64,000 nucleotides of DNA from Marsupella aquatica (GCA_973895155.1 OZ316897.1:23002001-23066000); one strand, 5' to 3'. Shown: positions 11,640 to 25,700, counted from the stretch's first letter. Numbers and translations: made by a program. Notes: generated by a model from the sequence alone, not told the origin.

Positions 11640-12514
11640 GTTTCCTATATACAATTGGTACTATATGTGAATTGGTAATTTGGACTACCTGGAGTACTTA
11701 AACAGGATCTTGTCGTTTTGACTTATTGAAGACATCTCCCAGCCTTAGTCATTTGCACCAGCAGTACAACTAAGTTCGTGGTCAAAATCATTTTGAGACT
11801 CTTTGCTAAGTTATGATTGAACACATCACATGCTTAGCAGTGTAAAGAAGAAGAAAGACATACAAATGTTGTGTATGTTGTGAGCAACTGAAGGCACTTA
11901 CATAACACCTCTTCAAGGGTTTTAAATGCTTTCCATGTGAAGTGATGCGCACTGTTCTTTGCAACTGTTGTCTGCTTGCTGCCGTGTCAAATGATCTCCC
12001 AAATAGCATGGAGTCTATCAACTTGACGGGTTACCTTTCTTGGAACTCCAAGTCTCACTTTCTTTCCAATTTATGCATATATAGTCAAAACCAAAACCAC
12101 TAAAAAAAAGGTCAAGAGAGCCAATGGAGGCAAAATACAAAAGTAGGAAAGAGGCAAATGAATTCACAAAGGGAATAAATAAAGATTGAATGAACGACAA
12201 ATCTAGAAATTGAAATTTATGAAATCTAAGAGATTTGCGCAAATGGGGCTCAAACTGCACCATCTCAAACTGCGCCATCATCCCCCTTCCCCCCCCCCCC
12301 CCCACTGCCCGCCCCCTTTTTGAAAATATGTGTTTATTAGAGAAGCCACCATGGTGAAGACCAGCGAGGCAGAAACAAACCAGATAGAGGGCCCCACACA
12401 CCCCACAGCTACTAAACGCCAAAAACCACCCCAACAGTACACAAGGTCACCTCCTAAAGAAGGGCCAAGGGGGGAGAAAGGAAACAATTAAGTTACACAA
12501 CAGGCAAACAAGGC
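11640..12514. other. Intergenic with poly-C tract
   Basis: No gene was recognised. A long C run sits at about 12,285-12,302. The phrase 'aactgcaccatc' plus C-rich sequence occurs here and again just after the solo LTR (about 12,870-12,900), which may reflect a local duplication. Confidence 0.4.
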
Positions 12515-12858
12515 TGTTAGATATTGCTCTAGTCTTGTGACTCATGAGCTAACTACAGTTAGTCTAACTTGGGTTAGGACTTAGCTAATGTTAGCGGTAG
12601 TGCTATTGTGCATATAGCCAGGGCTGATGCCAGACCCTTGTGGAACCTAGGCTCATTGTTACGGAGCTAGTTGAGAGATAGGGAGAGCTTGTGCTGTGGA
12701 TGCTTGGTATGGCCGGTCGGCCTAGAGTGCAGTAAAGCTCTTGTGTGTTCCCGTGGACGTAGCCTCATGTGGAGGTGAATCACGTATCTCTCTGTGTCGA
12801 CTATTGTGCGTTGGATGGTTCATGGGCTTACCGTTACGAATGTCGTCTATGCTCAATA
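12515..12858 (+). mobile_element. Solo copia LTR
   Basis: A 344-bp sequence beginning TGTTAGATATTGCTC and ending GTCTATGCTCAATA matches the LTR of the minus-strand element at 54.7-62.8 kb along its length. A perfect 5-bp duplication AAGGC flanks it (12,510-12,514 and 12,859-12,863). No internal region remains, so it probably arose by LTR-LTR recombination. The terminal CA has mutated to TA. Confidence 0.9.
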
Positions 12859-12863
12859 AAGGC

Positions 12864-14687
12864 ACCGTCTGCCCGCCCCCAAACTGCACCATCATCCCCC
12901 CTTGTCTACTACCCAATTTATAATGTGAGTACGAGTGTCCATACTATGCAGCATGTAACAATGTAGACCTGTCACCACACTGCAGTACCACAGTAGTCAA
13001 GGAAAATGCTGAAAAACTCACAACAACATTGCTGTTTGGAGTGAGGAAGTTGGGAACATTGAAGGGTAATTCCACTTATAATAATATTATATTTACTGAA
13101 GTGGTTTTGAATCCCTAACTCAAAGTGAGTTTTGAATGAATTTAGGTGTCAAGAGCAGCCACATCAATTCTGAAGGGTGAAACATTACAAAACAAAATCA
13201 ATCGGCTCATGTAATCAAACACACACATGTTCTAGGGGAAATGGATTCAACCCTGTGGAATCTGTGCATTGAACTTCATGGAGCCTGCTGAGACATGAAA
13301 ATAACATGCAAGTGCCACCCTCCCAGAATCAGAAATGTCAATTTGTACTTTGCTATCAATTTGCTGACATTGTCTGCAGGATAAGCCTCCCCAGCTATCA
13401 ATTTGCTTTTATGTACATATTACTGCCACCTTTGAGTCCTATAGTGACAACCAGGTTAGCAAGTGAACAAATAATTACAACTTTTAATTCAACGATATTC
13501 AAATTTATAATATTGCTACGGTTTTCTTTGTATTTATAAATATGCCACTGTTTCGTATAAAGACAATAAGTTAACAAAGTAACCAGGATAGGAATATACT
13601 ACAACCGTGACATATTTGTAAATATAACAAAAACAACGACAATATTATGCGCCATTGTTTGTAGAGAGCCTAGTGCATTGAGTTTGTAACAGTTCCTCTT
13701 GGAGTCCTCTCTTGCTGTTGAGGTTGTAGTCCACTTATTTATGGCAGTGCGAGCTATTGCCCATGGATACTTGGATTTTCAGAGCTTTGCTAACTGCCTC
13801 CGGAAGTCCAATTTTTCAGTGCGCTAGCTGGCCTGGCTTTGCAGTTGTGATTACTTATTTTGCTGTGCTCTTCATCTTGACAACAAGGCATTGATCAACA
13901 TGGTCCAACTTTTGATGGCTCATCAAAGGAACATGGTTGCATTTGAATAAAAGTTGCAGGAGATTTTGATTTTTGTGCATAGTTCTTTGTGAATCAAACT
14001 AGTTGGAATCAATCGATTGTTGTCTCTGCTGGTGATTTCATGGTGACGAGGTTGACTCTCACCCGTAGCTTTGCTTAAAAGCATCATAGCATAATCAGGG
14101 ACCATGAACCAATTATAAGATAGAAGTACTTTAATTAGGTCAGAATCACACCTAATATTGTAACCCCCAAGTTTCGCTTTCTCTTCGCCACTTTTTCAAT
14201 CACACGTTACAAAGCTTTAGGTGGAGGCAAACCTTAGCAAAAAGTTTGTCTGGTCATGTTAGATCTTTGTATGGTCAGATCTGGATCGCTGATTTTGGCA
14301 AATAATCACTAAATGTAGTACCCTAAACCCTAAACCTCTTGATATTATTTGCCAGCCACTTCACCCCGGTAGCTACGCTAATGTGCAGAAAATTGGCACA
14401 GAAAGGAAACACAGGGTTGAAGGGTGTTCTCCAATGGGGCAAAAAGGAACCCAAAAACAAGGGTAAATAGGGATAATTAAAACTTTTATGGCAATTCTGC
14501 GATTTTCCACCCGTCTCTGTAAGCCTTGAAACCATTCCCTAGTTTCAGAATGGTGTAATGCACTTTCACCCGTCTTGATCACAAACCCAACCCACTTGCG
14601 AACTTACTATCCTCGAATCCAATTGGAGCTCCACTTCACTGGCGAAGAATGAATTTGTCTTGGCGTTGAGAGTGTGCCCGCAAGGCT
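12864..14687. other. Intergenic, no recognised gene
   Basis: AT-rich sequence without convincing exons. The phrase 'agctatcaatttgct' occurs twice near 13,345-13,405. The DUF3054 gene promoter should lie in the last few hundred bases, but no unambiguous core element is visible. Confidence 0.4.
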
Positions 14688-17005
14688 GTGAATTTCGAAA
14701 GAGCGATGATGGCAAGTCATGCGTGCTTTGCTGCTCTACAGCCGAGGCCGTTCTGCGCTTTGACTTCACTGTCGACAATTCCTTCGTGTGGTGCGCGCAC
14801 GTTGAAGAGCTCATCACTGTCATTGAGTCCAGGGCATGGTCTAAAGCGACATCATTTCTCATCGGGAGCCAGGAGGTCGTCATGGAGACCTGTGTTCTCT
14901 AGAAGCGAGATCAAACCCACTTCATCGCCTACGCAAGAACCTGTGAAGCCGGTGTCTGTGGTAGATAAGGACGGAAAGGTTGGGGGCGTCATTCAAGTGG
15001 AGCAGGAGGACAAACTGCCTCAACCAACTTGGGGGTGAGTGTCTTTATTCGCCATATCCGAAGCTTTTGGGATTAGTCATTGCATTAGAAAATGATATGA
15101 AATTCTACATCTGTGACATCGTGAGGACCTGTCATAAAATCAAGCTTGAGGGTTGACTGTTGACGGCGCAGCACTCTAGTGTGTTCGATTAAACTGCAGT
15201 TGTACAAGGTGCCTGGAATGAGCTAAGCTGTAGGGTTTATTGACTGTATAGTGACATTCTGCTGAATCTGATTCAACCAACCGTCACAACCAGCGAATTG
15301 AATGATACGTGTAATAGCTGAACTCCTAAGACACATATATAAACTATATTCGATCTACTAATACACTGTTAATATTGGACTCCTTGATGGAGCTGGCTTT
15401 GAACAAAATTCTTGAAGCTTTCGTTTTCTACTGTTGTGAATGTGAATGCTAAACTCCCGGCTACAGCGGAATTTTTACACAATTCTCATTAAATAGCAGC
15501 TTATCATGTATGACTCTCACCCATATGTGACCTTGTGCCTTATCATGTATCCCTCTCAGCCATAGCTTAAGTGTAAGCTTGTTTATATAAGTTTTTTCGC
15601 CTAATCGCATGTGTTCATCAACATTTTTGAGCACTTGCTTCGAGTACCAGCGTTGCTCACATATTCTTGGGCAATTGGTTGTCCGCACCAAATGTCTAAG
15701 ACTGACTCCTTGCATGCTAACGCTTTTAGAGAGTACCTTTCTCATGAATTTTCTATCAGTTTTGACCCGAGAGCAAATTTCTCAGGAGGATTTACACTTT
15801 AGCTGCTGGAGATGTGGCGTTTTTACTGCTCTTTGCGGCAATTGGTCGGTTGAGTCATGGGTTTTCAGTTCTAGATTGGGACACTGTCCGGACTGCAGAT
15901 CCCTTCCTTGCAGGTTCTTCTTTTCCTGCCATCTCACATGCCTTCCTAGTAGTTAGCGCCGCGCTCCTTTCCTGCTTGAACTCGTCTTTTAATTGCTGCT
16001 CTGACTTTCAATTCGGAATTTCCTGAATCGTCAAAAATTCTCGGGTCGTGAACTTTTTCGAGTATCCATTGGCTACTTTAGCAAAAACACTTGGATTTCA
16101 AACAGTATCTCTCTTCTGGACTGAATTTCAATTAATGCACCTCTCACCTGGAATTGCCTTTGACAAGTTTGTGGATCTGGCGGCAGGCTGGTTCGTAGGT
16201 TCCTATTTCTTAGGTGGCTATGGACCTGAGGGACAGGGTCTCAAGGGACTGAAAACTGCTTCAGCATCAGCAGTTAAATCTTGGGCTGTTGCGTTACCAG
16301 TGAGTCTACATGAACCTACAACAGCCGTAGTTTCCACTCAATCGTGGTGTTTGATCCCCATTCAATATCTAGCTGTTTTCTTCAAGGCTGGTGTTAAACA
16401 AACTGACTGTCGTAATATTCTTGACTTGTACAATTTCGGGTCGATGCTAAAACCAGATAGCTTTGGCGATTCGAGGATTTACGATCGGGCACGTTCCACC
16501 CACACCTTTCATCGTGGTCTCGTTAGCAAGCACATTCGTTTTGCAAGTGGGTTGGCGGACGGCCTTCACTGCAGTTTTCCCCAACGATGAGAAGGCTTTC
16601 CAGAAGAAAAAGGATAATCGAAAGGGTACTGCTTTCGAATTTTTTGAGGTTCGTTATTTGAACTCGTTACAATCGTTTTCAACAGCATTGTGGCTCAGAC
16701 TTGTGATATGGGGATCAGATTTTCATTCCATAATGTGTCTGTTCACATTGACTTGTAATATGGGGATCAGATTTTCATTCCATAATTTGTCTGTTCACAT
16801 TGACTTGTGATATGGGGATCAGATTCTCATTCCATAATGTGTCTGTTCACATGGACTTGTGATATGGGGATCAGATTTTCATTCTATAATGTGTCTGTTC
16901 ACGCTCAAAATATGTATTTCCGTATAAAATGTCTTATTTTGGTATCTGACATTTAACATAATGTGGAATACCCAGCTGCTTACGTCACTTGTGAAGAGGT
17001 GGTGA
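14688..17005 (+). CDS. DUF3054 membrane protein, chloroplast-targeted
   Basis: Five exons with matching splice phases: 14688-15034, 15786-15913, 16187-16299, 16457-16648 and 16976-17005, giving about 269 residues. Exon 1 is Ser/Arg-rich and poor in acids (from MASHACFAALQPRPF onward), typical of a plastid transit peptide. The mature part shows the family core: LAAGDVAFLLLFAAIGR in exon 2, WFVGSYFLGGYG then SAVKSWAVALP in exon 3, and GHVPPTPFIVVSLASTFVL then GWRTAFTAVFP in exon 4, about four membrane helices. The last exon codes for LLTSLVKRW and stops. DUF3054 proteins occur in bacteria and plastids and have no established biochemical role known to me. The start could be either ATG at 14688 or those at 14706 and 14709. 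Confidence 0.88.
16698..16905. repeat. Four-copy 52-bp tandem repeat in intron 4
   Basis: The unit 'gacttgtgatatggggatca' continued by 'gattttcattccataatgtg' and 'tctgttcaca' occurs four times head to tail with few differences. It lies wholly within the last intron of the DUF3054 gene and makes up much of it. Confidence 0.85.
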
Positions 17006-17816
17006 AGTCGAGGGAGTATTTCTCCAACTGGGTGTTTAAAGTCCAAACAAGGATTTTATTCGTCTTTGTACTACATAGGTTCAGAACATAGTCAAGAGAA
17101 CAAAGAACGCATCCAATGATGTGGGTCCCGACTTTACGTTTATGTAATAAATCCTCTCCTCATACACCTTACTGTTCAGGTGTGCCCAAGCTGTCCGCAA
17201 GCATGATGCAAAATTTATGAAAGACGGTTCTTGGTACTCTTATACTGGAGTAGGCAAAATTCTGATATAAGTCAAATCCTATCTCAAAGGAATTTTTAAA
17301 GGTTCATCTGTTGAGGTCTCTTGAACCCACACACTTCTGGTTCTTCAATGCTCCGGGCTAAGACATCGTCTTCGAAGATGATCTCGACCAGACGTGATAA
17401 GGGAGATAGGTAGAACACGTATTGTCGAGTAAAAAACGTCCGTGCCGCTTCCTGGAATTGTGACGACAATGACTCTAAAGTTCAAAGACTAGGAATCTGT
17501 AGGGGCAAGTCTGTTTTGAGGGAATCAACATGGTCTAAAATGTTGCCTTGACTAAAATTACATCGCCGCAGTGGTCAAGCATCAATAAGTAGTACACTTA
17601 AGCCTGCGAAGATAGGAGTTCAAAGGCATACACAAGGATAAGTATCAGACGGTTCAGGAATCAATTAGGCTCTGGCATGTCGGTCAGCTAGGGTGATGCA
17701 AGAACTGTGATCAAACAATTATCAGATCCACAAAACAGCGACCGTTTATGGCAATATGTACAATTTTTCGGCTGAGCTATCAAATGATCTCTGGGATGTT
17801 TCATACCATTGCAAGT

Positions 17817-20800
17817 TCAGCTTTTACGAAATGCTTGAGTATCCGTATCCTTTACTACAACTAGATTTTGTCTATCGGCATCCATGTCTCCGACTTTGAT
17901 TGGCAAAATAAGCTGCTCCTCCTCAAGATCCTTGGAACCAGGCCGGAGGGAGACTACTTTATCACCTCTTGCTAAACTCGACATATATGACTTGGAGTAC
18001 AAAGCGCCAAAGACCACTATCTGCACATTGACAAGGCTTTCGTTCGTCAAAGAGCTAGCCCAATACCCTAAGAGGTATTCCATAATTCGTGATAGCTGAC
18101 AAGCCATAACACAAAAGCACTGAAGTAACACAGAGTGCGATAAAAAACTTGACCAGATGAATTCCAGAAGGTCAAACTTAGAAGTAGAAGAAGTCAATGA
18201 TGTTAGAGACACCATCCACGATCTACTGGACCGAAATATGGAAATTGAGAACTCACCGCTGCCCCCCATTGTTGTGCTGTCAGAGGATGAGCAAAAAGTA
18301 TACAAGATAAGATTATGCTCAGCAGCTGTCGTTCAGATAACCACAGCAACAGGCAATCAGCAAAGATAAACAAGCTAACGGTAGTTTTCTGTCAGATGCT
18401 CCTTTTACACATATCAAGACGTCAAACCTACACACAGGTCAGAGAGGTGGTGTCTATGCCACTACCTGCCCAAAACACTGAAGCTCTAAAATAAAAACAG
18501 AAATTCCACAAATAATCTGGAAACCTGTCTGGTGGTCATCAAGGTGGCGAAAAACAGAGCTCCAAACGTCCGAATCGTATATGATATAAAAAATTGGCTT
18601 GTTGTTGCAGCCTACAAGCCAAGATAGACAGTTCTTACAGTGTCCCCCTTGCGATGAAATTGGACAGGCAACTTCATGACAAGATTAATAAACAGAAGCC
18701 TCTACATATACTTGTTCGTTACTAATAGAACTTCAGCAAGCGGAATGATAGGATGAGTTCTATAAACCTATTGACTAGGGTCTCGTACGTTACACAAGGA
18801 AAAGACCACGAAAGCAGCAATCTGCGCTGCCGATTAAACTCACACAGGACAGAAGAAGTATGTCATAGAGACATTTGGGATGTCGAATTACAAAATCAAT
18901 GGCCAGCCACCACTGCCCTTGACTTACCAGCCCTGCATACATATATCAACACATGAGATTAGAGAGATACTGCAAACAATAGTTCCCTGTAAATGCTCCA
19001 AAGCAAACAGGGCCCTTCCACTCCCGTAGTAGCACTTGAAAATCTGGTATGGCACCACAATTTAGAGATCGAAGTTGGATCGTTCATTCACTCCAAATAA
19101 TCATACTTTGTGTGAGGAAATCAAAAGAGTGCAGCCCCAGGAAAACATAAGCGCCTATCTAGATGTCATCCCAAGGGAAGGCGGACCTCACCAATAATAC
19201 TGAGGACACCAGAGCATAGGGTTGTATAGAGGATCTGGTTAAAAATATCCATGTTATAACCCTTGAACAGTTTGTCCTGGAATGTACTTGTGAAGCCATC
19301 AAATCTGCAAAAAATTCCATGTCTGTGAGATACGAAACTGTGACATCTAAAATACAGACCTCGAAACTACCATCAATATGATGTAAGGAAGGGTTACAAA
19401 GGCCTGCAGGAGATGAAAGCAGAAAATCGACCTGGATTTACCATTCTTATCAGACGATTCATTTATTTCAATACGGCCGACTAAAGAAGTCATTTTCAAG
19501 GGACCAAAATGAGCTTTATAATTAGTGAGATGTTGCAGTACATAATGAATCTAGAAATCTGACCTCGTCCCCAAACTCCAATTCTACGCCTGGAGGCATG
19601 TGAGTCACTGTGGAGGACGGGTTCTAGTCCCTATACCTGAACTGGTCTTTCGTGTGATCTTAGTGCTTAGTTGAGACCAGAAGGGAAAAAGCAAAGAAAT
19701 TTACCCTAAGTAGCCTGACATAAGGGCAATACCCCAAAAAGTACTTTCGGTCTCTCTGCGCAAAGGTGCCGATGCCTGTCCAGACACGATGCGAAAGCAC
19801 AGGTGAATTTTCAGGCCATTTGGAATTTCACAAGCAGGATGCAGTCACGCAGAGTATTATAGAGGAAGATAATTGAGGGCTAGAAACCAAACCAATAGTC
19901 AATATCAACAACAAAGACCTTGAAGCTATCCTGACTTAACAAAATATCCTCGATCAGGTCAATTTCAGAGAAAACACACAACGCAAATAACTAATTAGCA
20001 ACATGGGACTCATCAAATAGATGCTGACCACGCTTTACTCAAACATGAAGGCATCTCAAGAATAGACAGAGACTCTAAATGATGGGAGTGGCATACAAGA
20101 TCATACTGCAGTTAGGAAAAACACTGCACAGCCAACAGTAACCAAGCCAGATACCAAGTAATCCTTCGTGCTGTATCTCTTCCGTGATATAAACGTACCC
20201 CATACCTGCAAGCAAGTCGTGTTGAATGAGGCAGAATTGAAACGAATCACATTCACAAATATCATTTAGCAAATGCTGGAAGATGGACAGTGACCTTAAC
20301 ACAATGTCATGACTAAAAGGCCAGAGTATGCTCATGCTCTGTAGTTTTCTAAATAAAACTTGTTAAGATCATGCTTCTGCAGAAAGAATCCTTCCAATTT
20401 GAGTTACATTATAAATGTTCAATACGATGAACGTCGAGAAAGAACAATAAACCCATGGAATGAATTGATAGTCAATAGGCTCAGGGAGTCAATAAACCCA
20501 CCATGACTGGTAGGGTTTTTGCACATTTCCCGAGTGTCTGTACTGGGAAACTCACATGCTTCAACGCCTGCAAAACCATCACGCAGTGCTAAGTGCTCAC
20601 CAAATGATAATTATTTCGACAGAAAAATAGTTGATCAATTATCAAGACGATTTCATGCCTGCATTATGGAAAGCCACCAGTACCGTGCAAGTATTTAGAG
20701 AGCGGCTACTGCGACCATCACGTTGACGTCATCGAGTACTTTACTCTGGATCGGTTGATATGTGTGGACAAATCAGAATCGGGTCCAGAAAATCGAAGTT

Positions 20801-21750
20801 ATACCTCGTATTGACAAGTAGTTGCGAGAACGTTGGAAAGAGAAACAGCTCCATATTTGTACACAGGAGCCACCGGAGCAATATCCTTCCTCGCTATCTA
20901 GTCTCAGAAAATGAGAGAAGTTCGGAAACTGTTAAAATGAGAGAATTTGTTCTTCAAAACAGAGTGACATGGACATTCCTCTTTTCGCAAGTATGCACAG
21001 TAGTAGAATGGGACTTCTCCAGGTGAGGGCAAATCGAACGAGGGGCCAAAATGGTGTTCGATAAGAACATACCAACATGTAGAGCGCAGCTATGACAGAG
21101 GTCAACACCCTGTTGAACAAAACAATAAGCAACGAGTATTTCATATACTCCTTTTTCTCACCGTAGGGCGATTTCATGATCCGCTCCTGCACACGAGAAC
21201 GGCGAAAGTAGATGATAATGAGACTCTTTAAACTCAATCGGACTCTCTAATTGCAGTTATTCGGTCTTTGCTCGTTCAATTGAAACATGTCAACGGACGC
21301 CCTGGAAAGATTACGACAAGACAATAAGAGTCAACTCCCACTGCCTTTTCGGCTGGCGACACCTCACGTAAACATTCACAGGAGCGCCAGAGGTCTCGAT
21401 AAACAAGTTGCCGAAACATTTCACAGCACCAATTCAGGTCATCGCAACGCTATTATATTATCAAAATTGCAAGTATGAACCAACAGGTCAAACGTTTTAT
21501 GGAAAAATGAGACGGTTTCACAAGGTGCCGGCGGAGAGTTGAGAGACAGGGCAGGTCAAGCACAGAAAGCGACCTGCAGAAGACCATAGAGGAGAAGTGT
21601 GGACATGACTCCCGCGACACAGAACACCAATTTGGTAACCTTCGATTGCCCAACGGCATGGAAGCAAAACTGAGTGAATTCCACGATTTTCGTCCTCATC
21701 ATCCTCGACTTGCGCCGCACAAGCGAATGCCGTCGTAGTAAATGCCTCAT
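17817..21750 (-). CDS. Nucleotide-sugar transporter, UTR5/UTR7 (SLC35B) type
   Basis: Ten exons with consistent phases: 21574-21750, 21073-21186, 20805-20897, 20502-20567, 20107-20205, 19705-19775, 19192-19304, 18844-18932, 18525-18611 and 17817-18095, about 395 residues. It matches the plant UDP-galactose/UDP-glucose transporter 5 family throughout: FCVAGVMSTLLLYGLLQ then ERIMKSPYGEKKEY, APVYKYGAVSLSNVLATTCQ, KHVSFPVQTLGKCAK, WGIALMSGYLG, FDGFTSTFQDKLFKGY, SQFFISYTIRTFGALFFA and MTTRQ. These are Golgi/ER membrane antiporters of about ten helices; substrate cannot be read from sequence, and SLC35B2-type relatives carry PAPS. The C-terminus extends about 50 residues past the last helix with an acidic, non-helical tail. 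The start may instead be at the internal MMRTK. Confidence 0.92.
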
Positions 21751-21935
21751 TCATTCTTCATTCGTCGTTCGTTCTTCAATCGAACTGATGGACTCGGCCG
21801 ATTCGCAGTACCTCCGTATAGAATCGCGGTTGTAAGAGAATGCCGGCAGAGCTGAGCTCTGTAAATCCTTGTGCTTCAAAATTCCCTTTGGCAGGCACTC
21901 GAGAACAAAGTCGAACAAAGTCGAACAGTTCTCAG

Positions 21936-21944
21936 ATTACACCC
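21936..21944. repeat. 9-bp target site duplication, left
   Basis: ATTACACCC directly abuts the left end of the transposon and recurs exactly at 32,254-32,262 next to its right end. A 9-bp duplication is characteristic of Mutator-like elements. Confidence 0.92.
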
Positions 21945-21973
21945 GGGTATGACTACCATGCAAGGAAACAGGA
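21945..21973 (+). repeat. Left terminal inverted repeat
   Basis: Begins GGGTATGAC and continues with the 20-bp core TACCATGCAAGGAAACAGGA, which is identical in the right repeat. The next bases are also partly alike (AATGCT against ATTGCT). Confidence 0.92.
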
Positions 21974-22772
21974 AAAAAAATGCTCGTAACAGGATTTTAT
22001 TTGCTGTAAGAAGTTCTTTTGGCAAAATGGGCCCTTTTTCTCTCATATCAAGGTTCAGATGTAAACCCGCTAGTAATAACTTGCCTCGCTAGCCAAAAAT
22101 GGCCGAGCAGTTTGTTTGGATTTATCAGAGAAGGTCCTGTAAGCTAAGCACAATTCAGGCAAACATTACTAACGGTCTGGAGTTCTACTTTTCATTTCCA
22201 ACTAGGGGATCGACATGGGCAATCATACACATGAGACCACCCCACTACAAACATGATATTCCACCTTATGAGGGGAAAATAACCTCGCCATTCATAGTCT
22301 GATACAATCACACCTCATTCAATAATGTATATGATTCAGGCATCCTATTTCGTATGCACAAGGAAAAACAACAAGAGTGTTTCTCTGAATAACCACCATT
22401 TGTTCAAATAATACACCATAAATGAACTCTTTTTAAAATGAAGGCTAGCAACCTCGCTAGCAAAAAACAACCAACATATGGTATTTTTACATATGCTTGA
22501 AAAGAACATTCCTTTATTAATGGAAATATCTATACTCACAACTTAGAAACAAAATATTCTACTCCTTATGGTAATGATATCATGGTCAAAATATCTCACC
22601 CTCCGAGAAATCTAAATTAATTAAAACAAAATCCAACTTACTTCTCACTTAAAAACAAAACTCTTTCCAAAGAGGACCTGTCCATCTCAAACCTCAATTG
22701 CCCGTTGAGTAAGATCGGAAATTTCAGCTATGGTTAAAATAGGCTGCTTAACAATGTCATCACTATCCAAGT

Positions 22773-25700
22773 TCAAACGGGAACATTCTTAAAAATCCAA
22801 AGAATATGTTTGCAAGACATATAAGGTTTTCCATGCGAATGCCGCTTGAAGAAATCTGGACAGGAACAACAAGGAAAAGAGCACAACTGAATCCAATATT
22901 TACTCGACTTACTTGGATTGTTTTCATGAGTAGCAATCAAAAACTGTGATCCCCATCCGTTTCCTTGGACGACTTTCTCAGAAGCTACGACCCTCATTTG
23001 TTCGTCATTTGCAGCCTGAATCCTTTTCAAGAGTTCTCCTGTGAAGTTGAAACATTGTCGAGTACCTTTTCCATTCCGTGTCTTCATTCGTCTATTTGGG
23101 TAGGTTACATCAACCTTCTCTGGAAAAGAGTTCACGTCAATGCGAAGTTCCACCCGGTTTGGAGGAGAAACAATGCCATCTGGTTGGCAGTCCATGTAGT
23201 AGAGACCCTCAATTTGAAAACCCATCTGAATCAAGAAGTTGATTTCAGGAGGTGTTAACCCTGTCCCTCGATGAACTTTCAGAGATTCAGGAACTAAAGG
23301 AAGTTGGGAAATCGACTTGCGACCCCTTGTTTTGTGACAGATATTGTTTGGACAGAAGTACAGAAGTTGAGTGTGCGGCGAAGTGATCCTCAAACCGTGG
23401 ATGGCAACCCCAACAACACCGCATGATCTTTTGTGATACCCGACTTCCTTGATGAAGTTCCTACACTCGTCTCTTCCAGAAATGGTTCGATCCATAGACC
23501 CATTGCAGACTGGACCATTTCCGTGTCCACACCTCCGGAAGTGCCAAGTCCCAAATGGTATGTCTACTTCATGTACAGCTGGTATTTGCCGAGGTGGAAT
23601 ATGAATCGGTTCCCCTGTACCAAGAGGAGATACAACTTCTTCATGCAACGGCCTTGGAATTTCTTGAGTGTCATCAATCGACATATCAGTGCCATTTTCT
23701 TCATTATCAGAAAGAAGGATCACAACGGATGGGTCCGAAACAACTTCTGGACCTCTAGACAACATTGAGTGATGGAGTATTCCGGAAGTTTCCAAAACAT
23801 CTTGCTTATCGTCCACCACTTTCACACTTCCAAAATCCGAATATAGATTTCTAGGATGTACCCCCCTGGTCACTGCCTCGGTTTGCATTACCCTATCATG
23901 TCGATGAGAGTCTTCAGCACCAACTCTTGCGGAAGCAGGACCTTTTCGCTTTCCAGACTTTGTGCAAAGATCCCCGTGAAGTGGTTGGGTACGATGGAAA
24001 TCGTACTTTGGAGACGACTCAAGCAAAAGATTTGATGCTTTCTCGAAAGCATCAAGAGATCCAAGAGTATCCGCATTCCGATATGCAAGTTCAAAAATGG
24101 TTGGTCCATGTCCCCTGTGACATCCCTCAATGTACGCAGCAAAGGCAGCAATCTGTCCACCAGCTCGATTTTGATCCAATTCACACGCTTCCAACAATCC
24201 AATCTTCCTCTTCATTTGACAGGCTCTCATTGACGCATGTACATATTCCGCTCCAGTACAATTTGGCATCAATGCTGACTCCTTTGTTGTTTGAGTCTGA
24301 AATCCAACACAAAAACAACATAAGATTGTGTATCATGATGAAAGGCCCCAAACATAAACTCCCACTTAACCAGAATGCTAGCGACCTCGCTAGCCAACTC
24401 AAGTGGTTTACTTCACTTACCAGTCTGAAGTAGTTTCCCCATTGTCGCCAACGAACAACCCACCAGGCAATCCAGCCTTGCAAAGCCCTCAATTTACCAT
24501 GATGACAATTCCCAGATTTCCACCACTCTTGAATCTCGTCTGCCACTCTGTATGCCTCAACATATGTTGGAGCGTTCCGAAATTTCTCCCACATCTTGTA
24601 ATGCTCTGAATGTTTCCCGTCACGAATTCCCTCCAATGTATGCCGTCTCAGAGACTGAGACAAATGGAATGCATCACTATGTTCTCTTTCTGGGAACCGG
24701 ACACCATCAAAGAAAACATTTCTCACAACAATCCATCCAGCTTCAGCATTGTCAGCCATAAAACCTGCTATCTCTACCTCACTAATACCATTCTCAGCAG
24801 CAACCTCCAACATTAAACGCCATGCAGTTTCCAAAGAGTCAGCATCCTCTGCTTTCAATTCACAAGTGAATATTGTACAAAGGGCACGGTAAGTGTGATC
24901 ATAAACATGAGCACTGAAAGTGAGCCAACCTGTTGTTATCCTATGCATCACGTCAAAACTCACTTATGCCCCCTCTAAAGTTCCTCCTCTTTGCATGCGA
25001 CGGAGAATGTCAACACCTGAACCTGGACCCTTGGTACTCATCTTGAACACATGAGCCCGGATGGACTTCCCAGCCTGTCCCGGGAACATGAACCTCTGAA
25101 GGAATGGAAATCTCACATGCATTTGCATCTCACGAAGTGAATCCAACTCACCTTTCTTGGGATTTCCTATCTTAACACTTCGAAAAATTGCATGGAACTT
25201 TGCCGGCGATGACACAACTTTCATTGAATTCCACAATTCAACCTCCTCTTCTTTTGAAAGATCTTGGCATGACTCGGGATGCAAAAGCGATATCAATGTA
25301 CCTATCAAAATGTTCTTCACCCTGGAGGGTGTTGCTAGTGGATGAGCTATCTGAACGCCTTGAATAACTTCTTCTGCTTTCTTCTTGGCAACTCGACACT
25401 TCCCTGTTCGAACTGGATGATCGTGAAATCCCATATGCACAGCAAGTCGAGACATATGCTTTGATATATGTGAATCCAAGGCCGGTTTAGCGTACACATA
25501 AAACATCTTAGCAGGACAGGGCCTTACACAAAAAGGTCTTTCGTCACAAAACCCACAAACCAAACCTCCTTCGGGAACAAGGGAACCCGGCTGGAAGACA
25601 TCTGTAAGAAGAGACCTTCCTGGGAATGCAGCTTCATTCTTGGCCCCAGTCTCTTTGAATTTTGAACAATTCAAATTTTGACATTCAATAACACCTGTGC

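Noticed and set aside
17884-18369. Plus-strand ORFs opposite the transporter's last exon
   Set aside because: Antisense shadows; the minus strand has phase-consistent exons with family motifs.
24421-24966. GTGAGT after the TAA at 24964 as a splice donor that would remove the stop region
   Set aside because: The sequence after it stays in frame and encodes the expected start of the catalytic domain (FDVMHR) and FMADNAEAGW, so it is exon, not intron.
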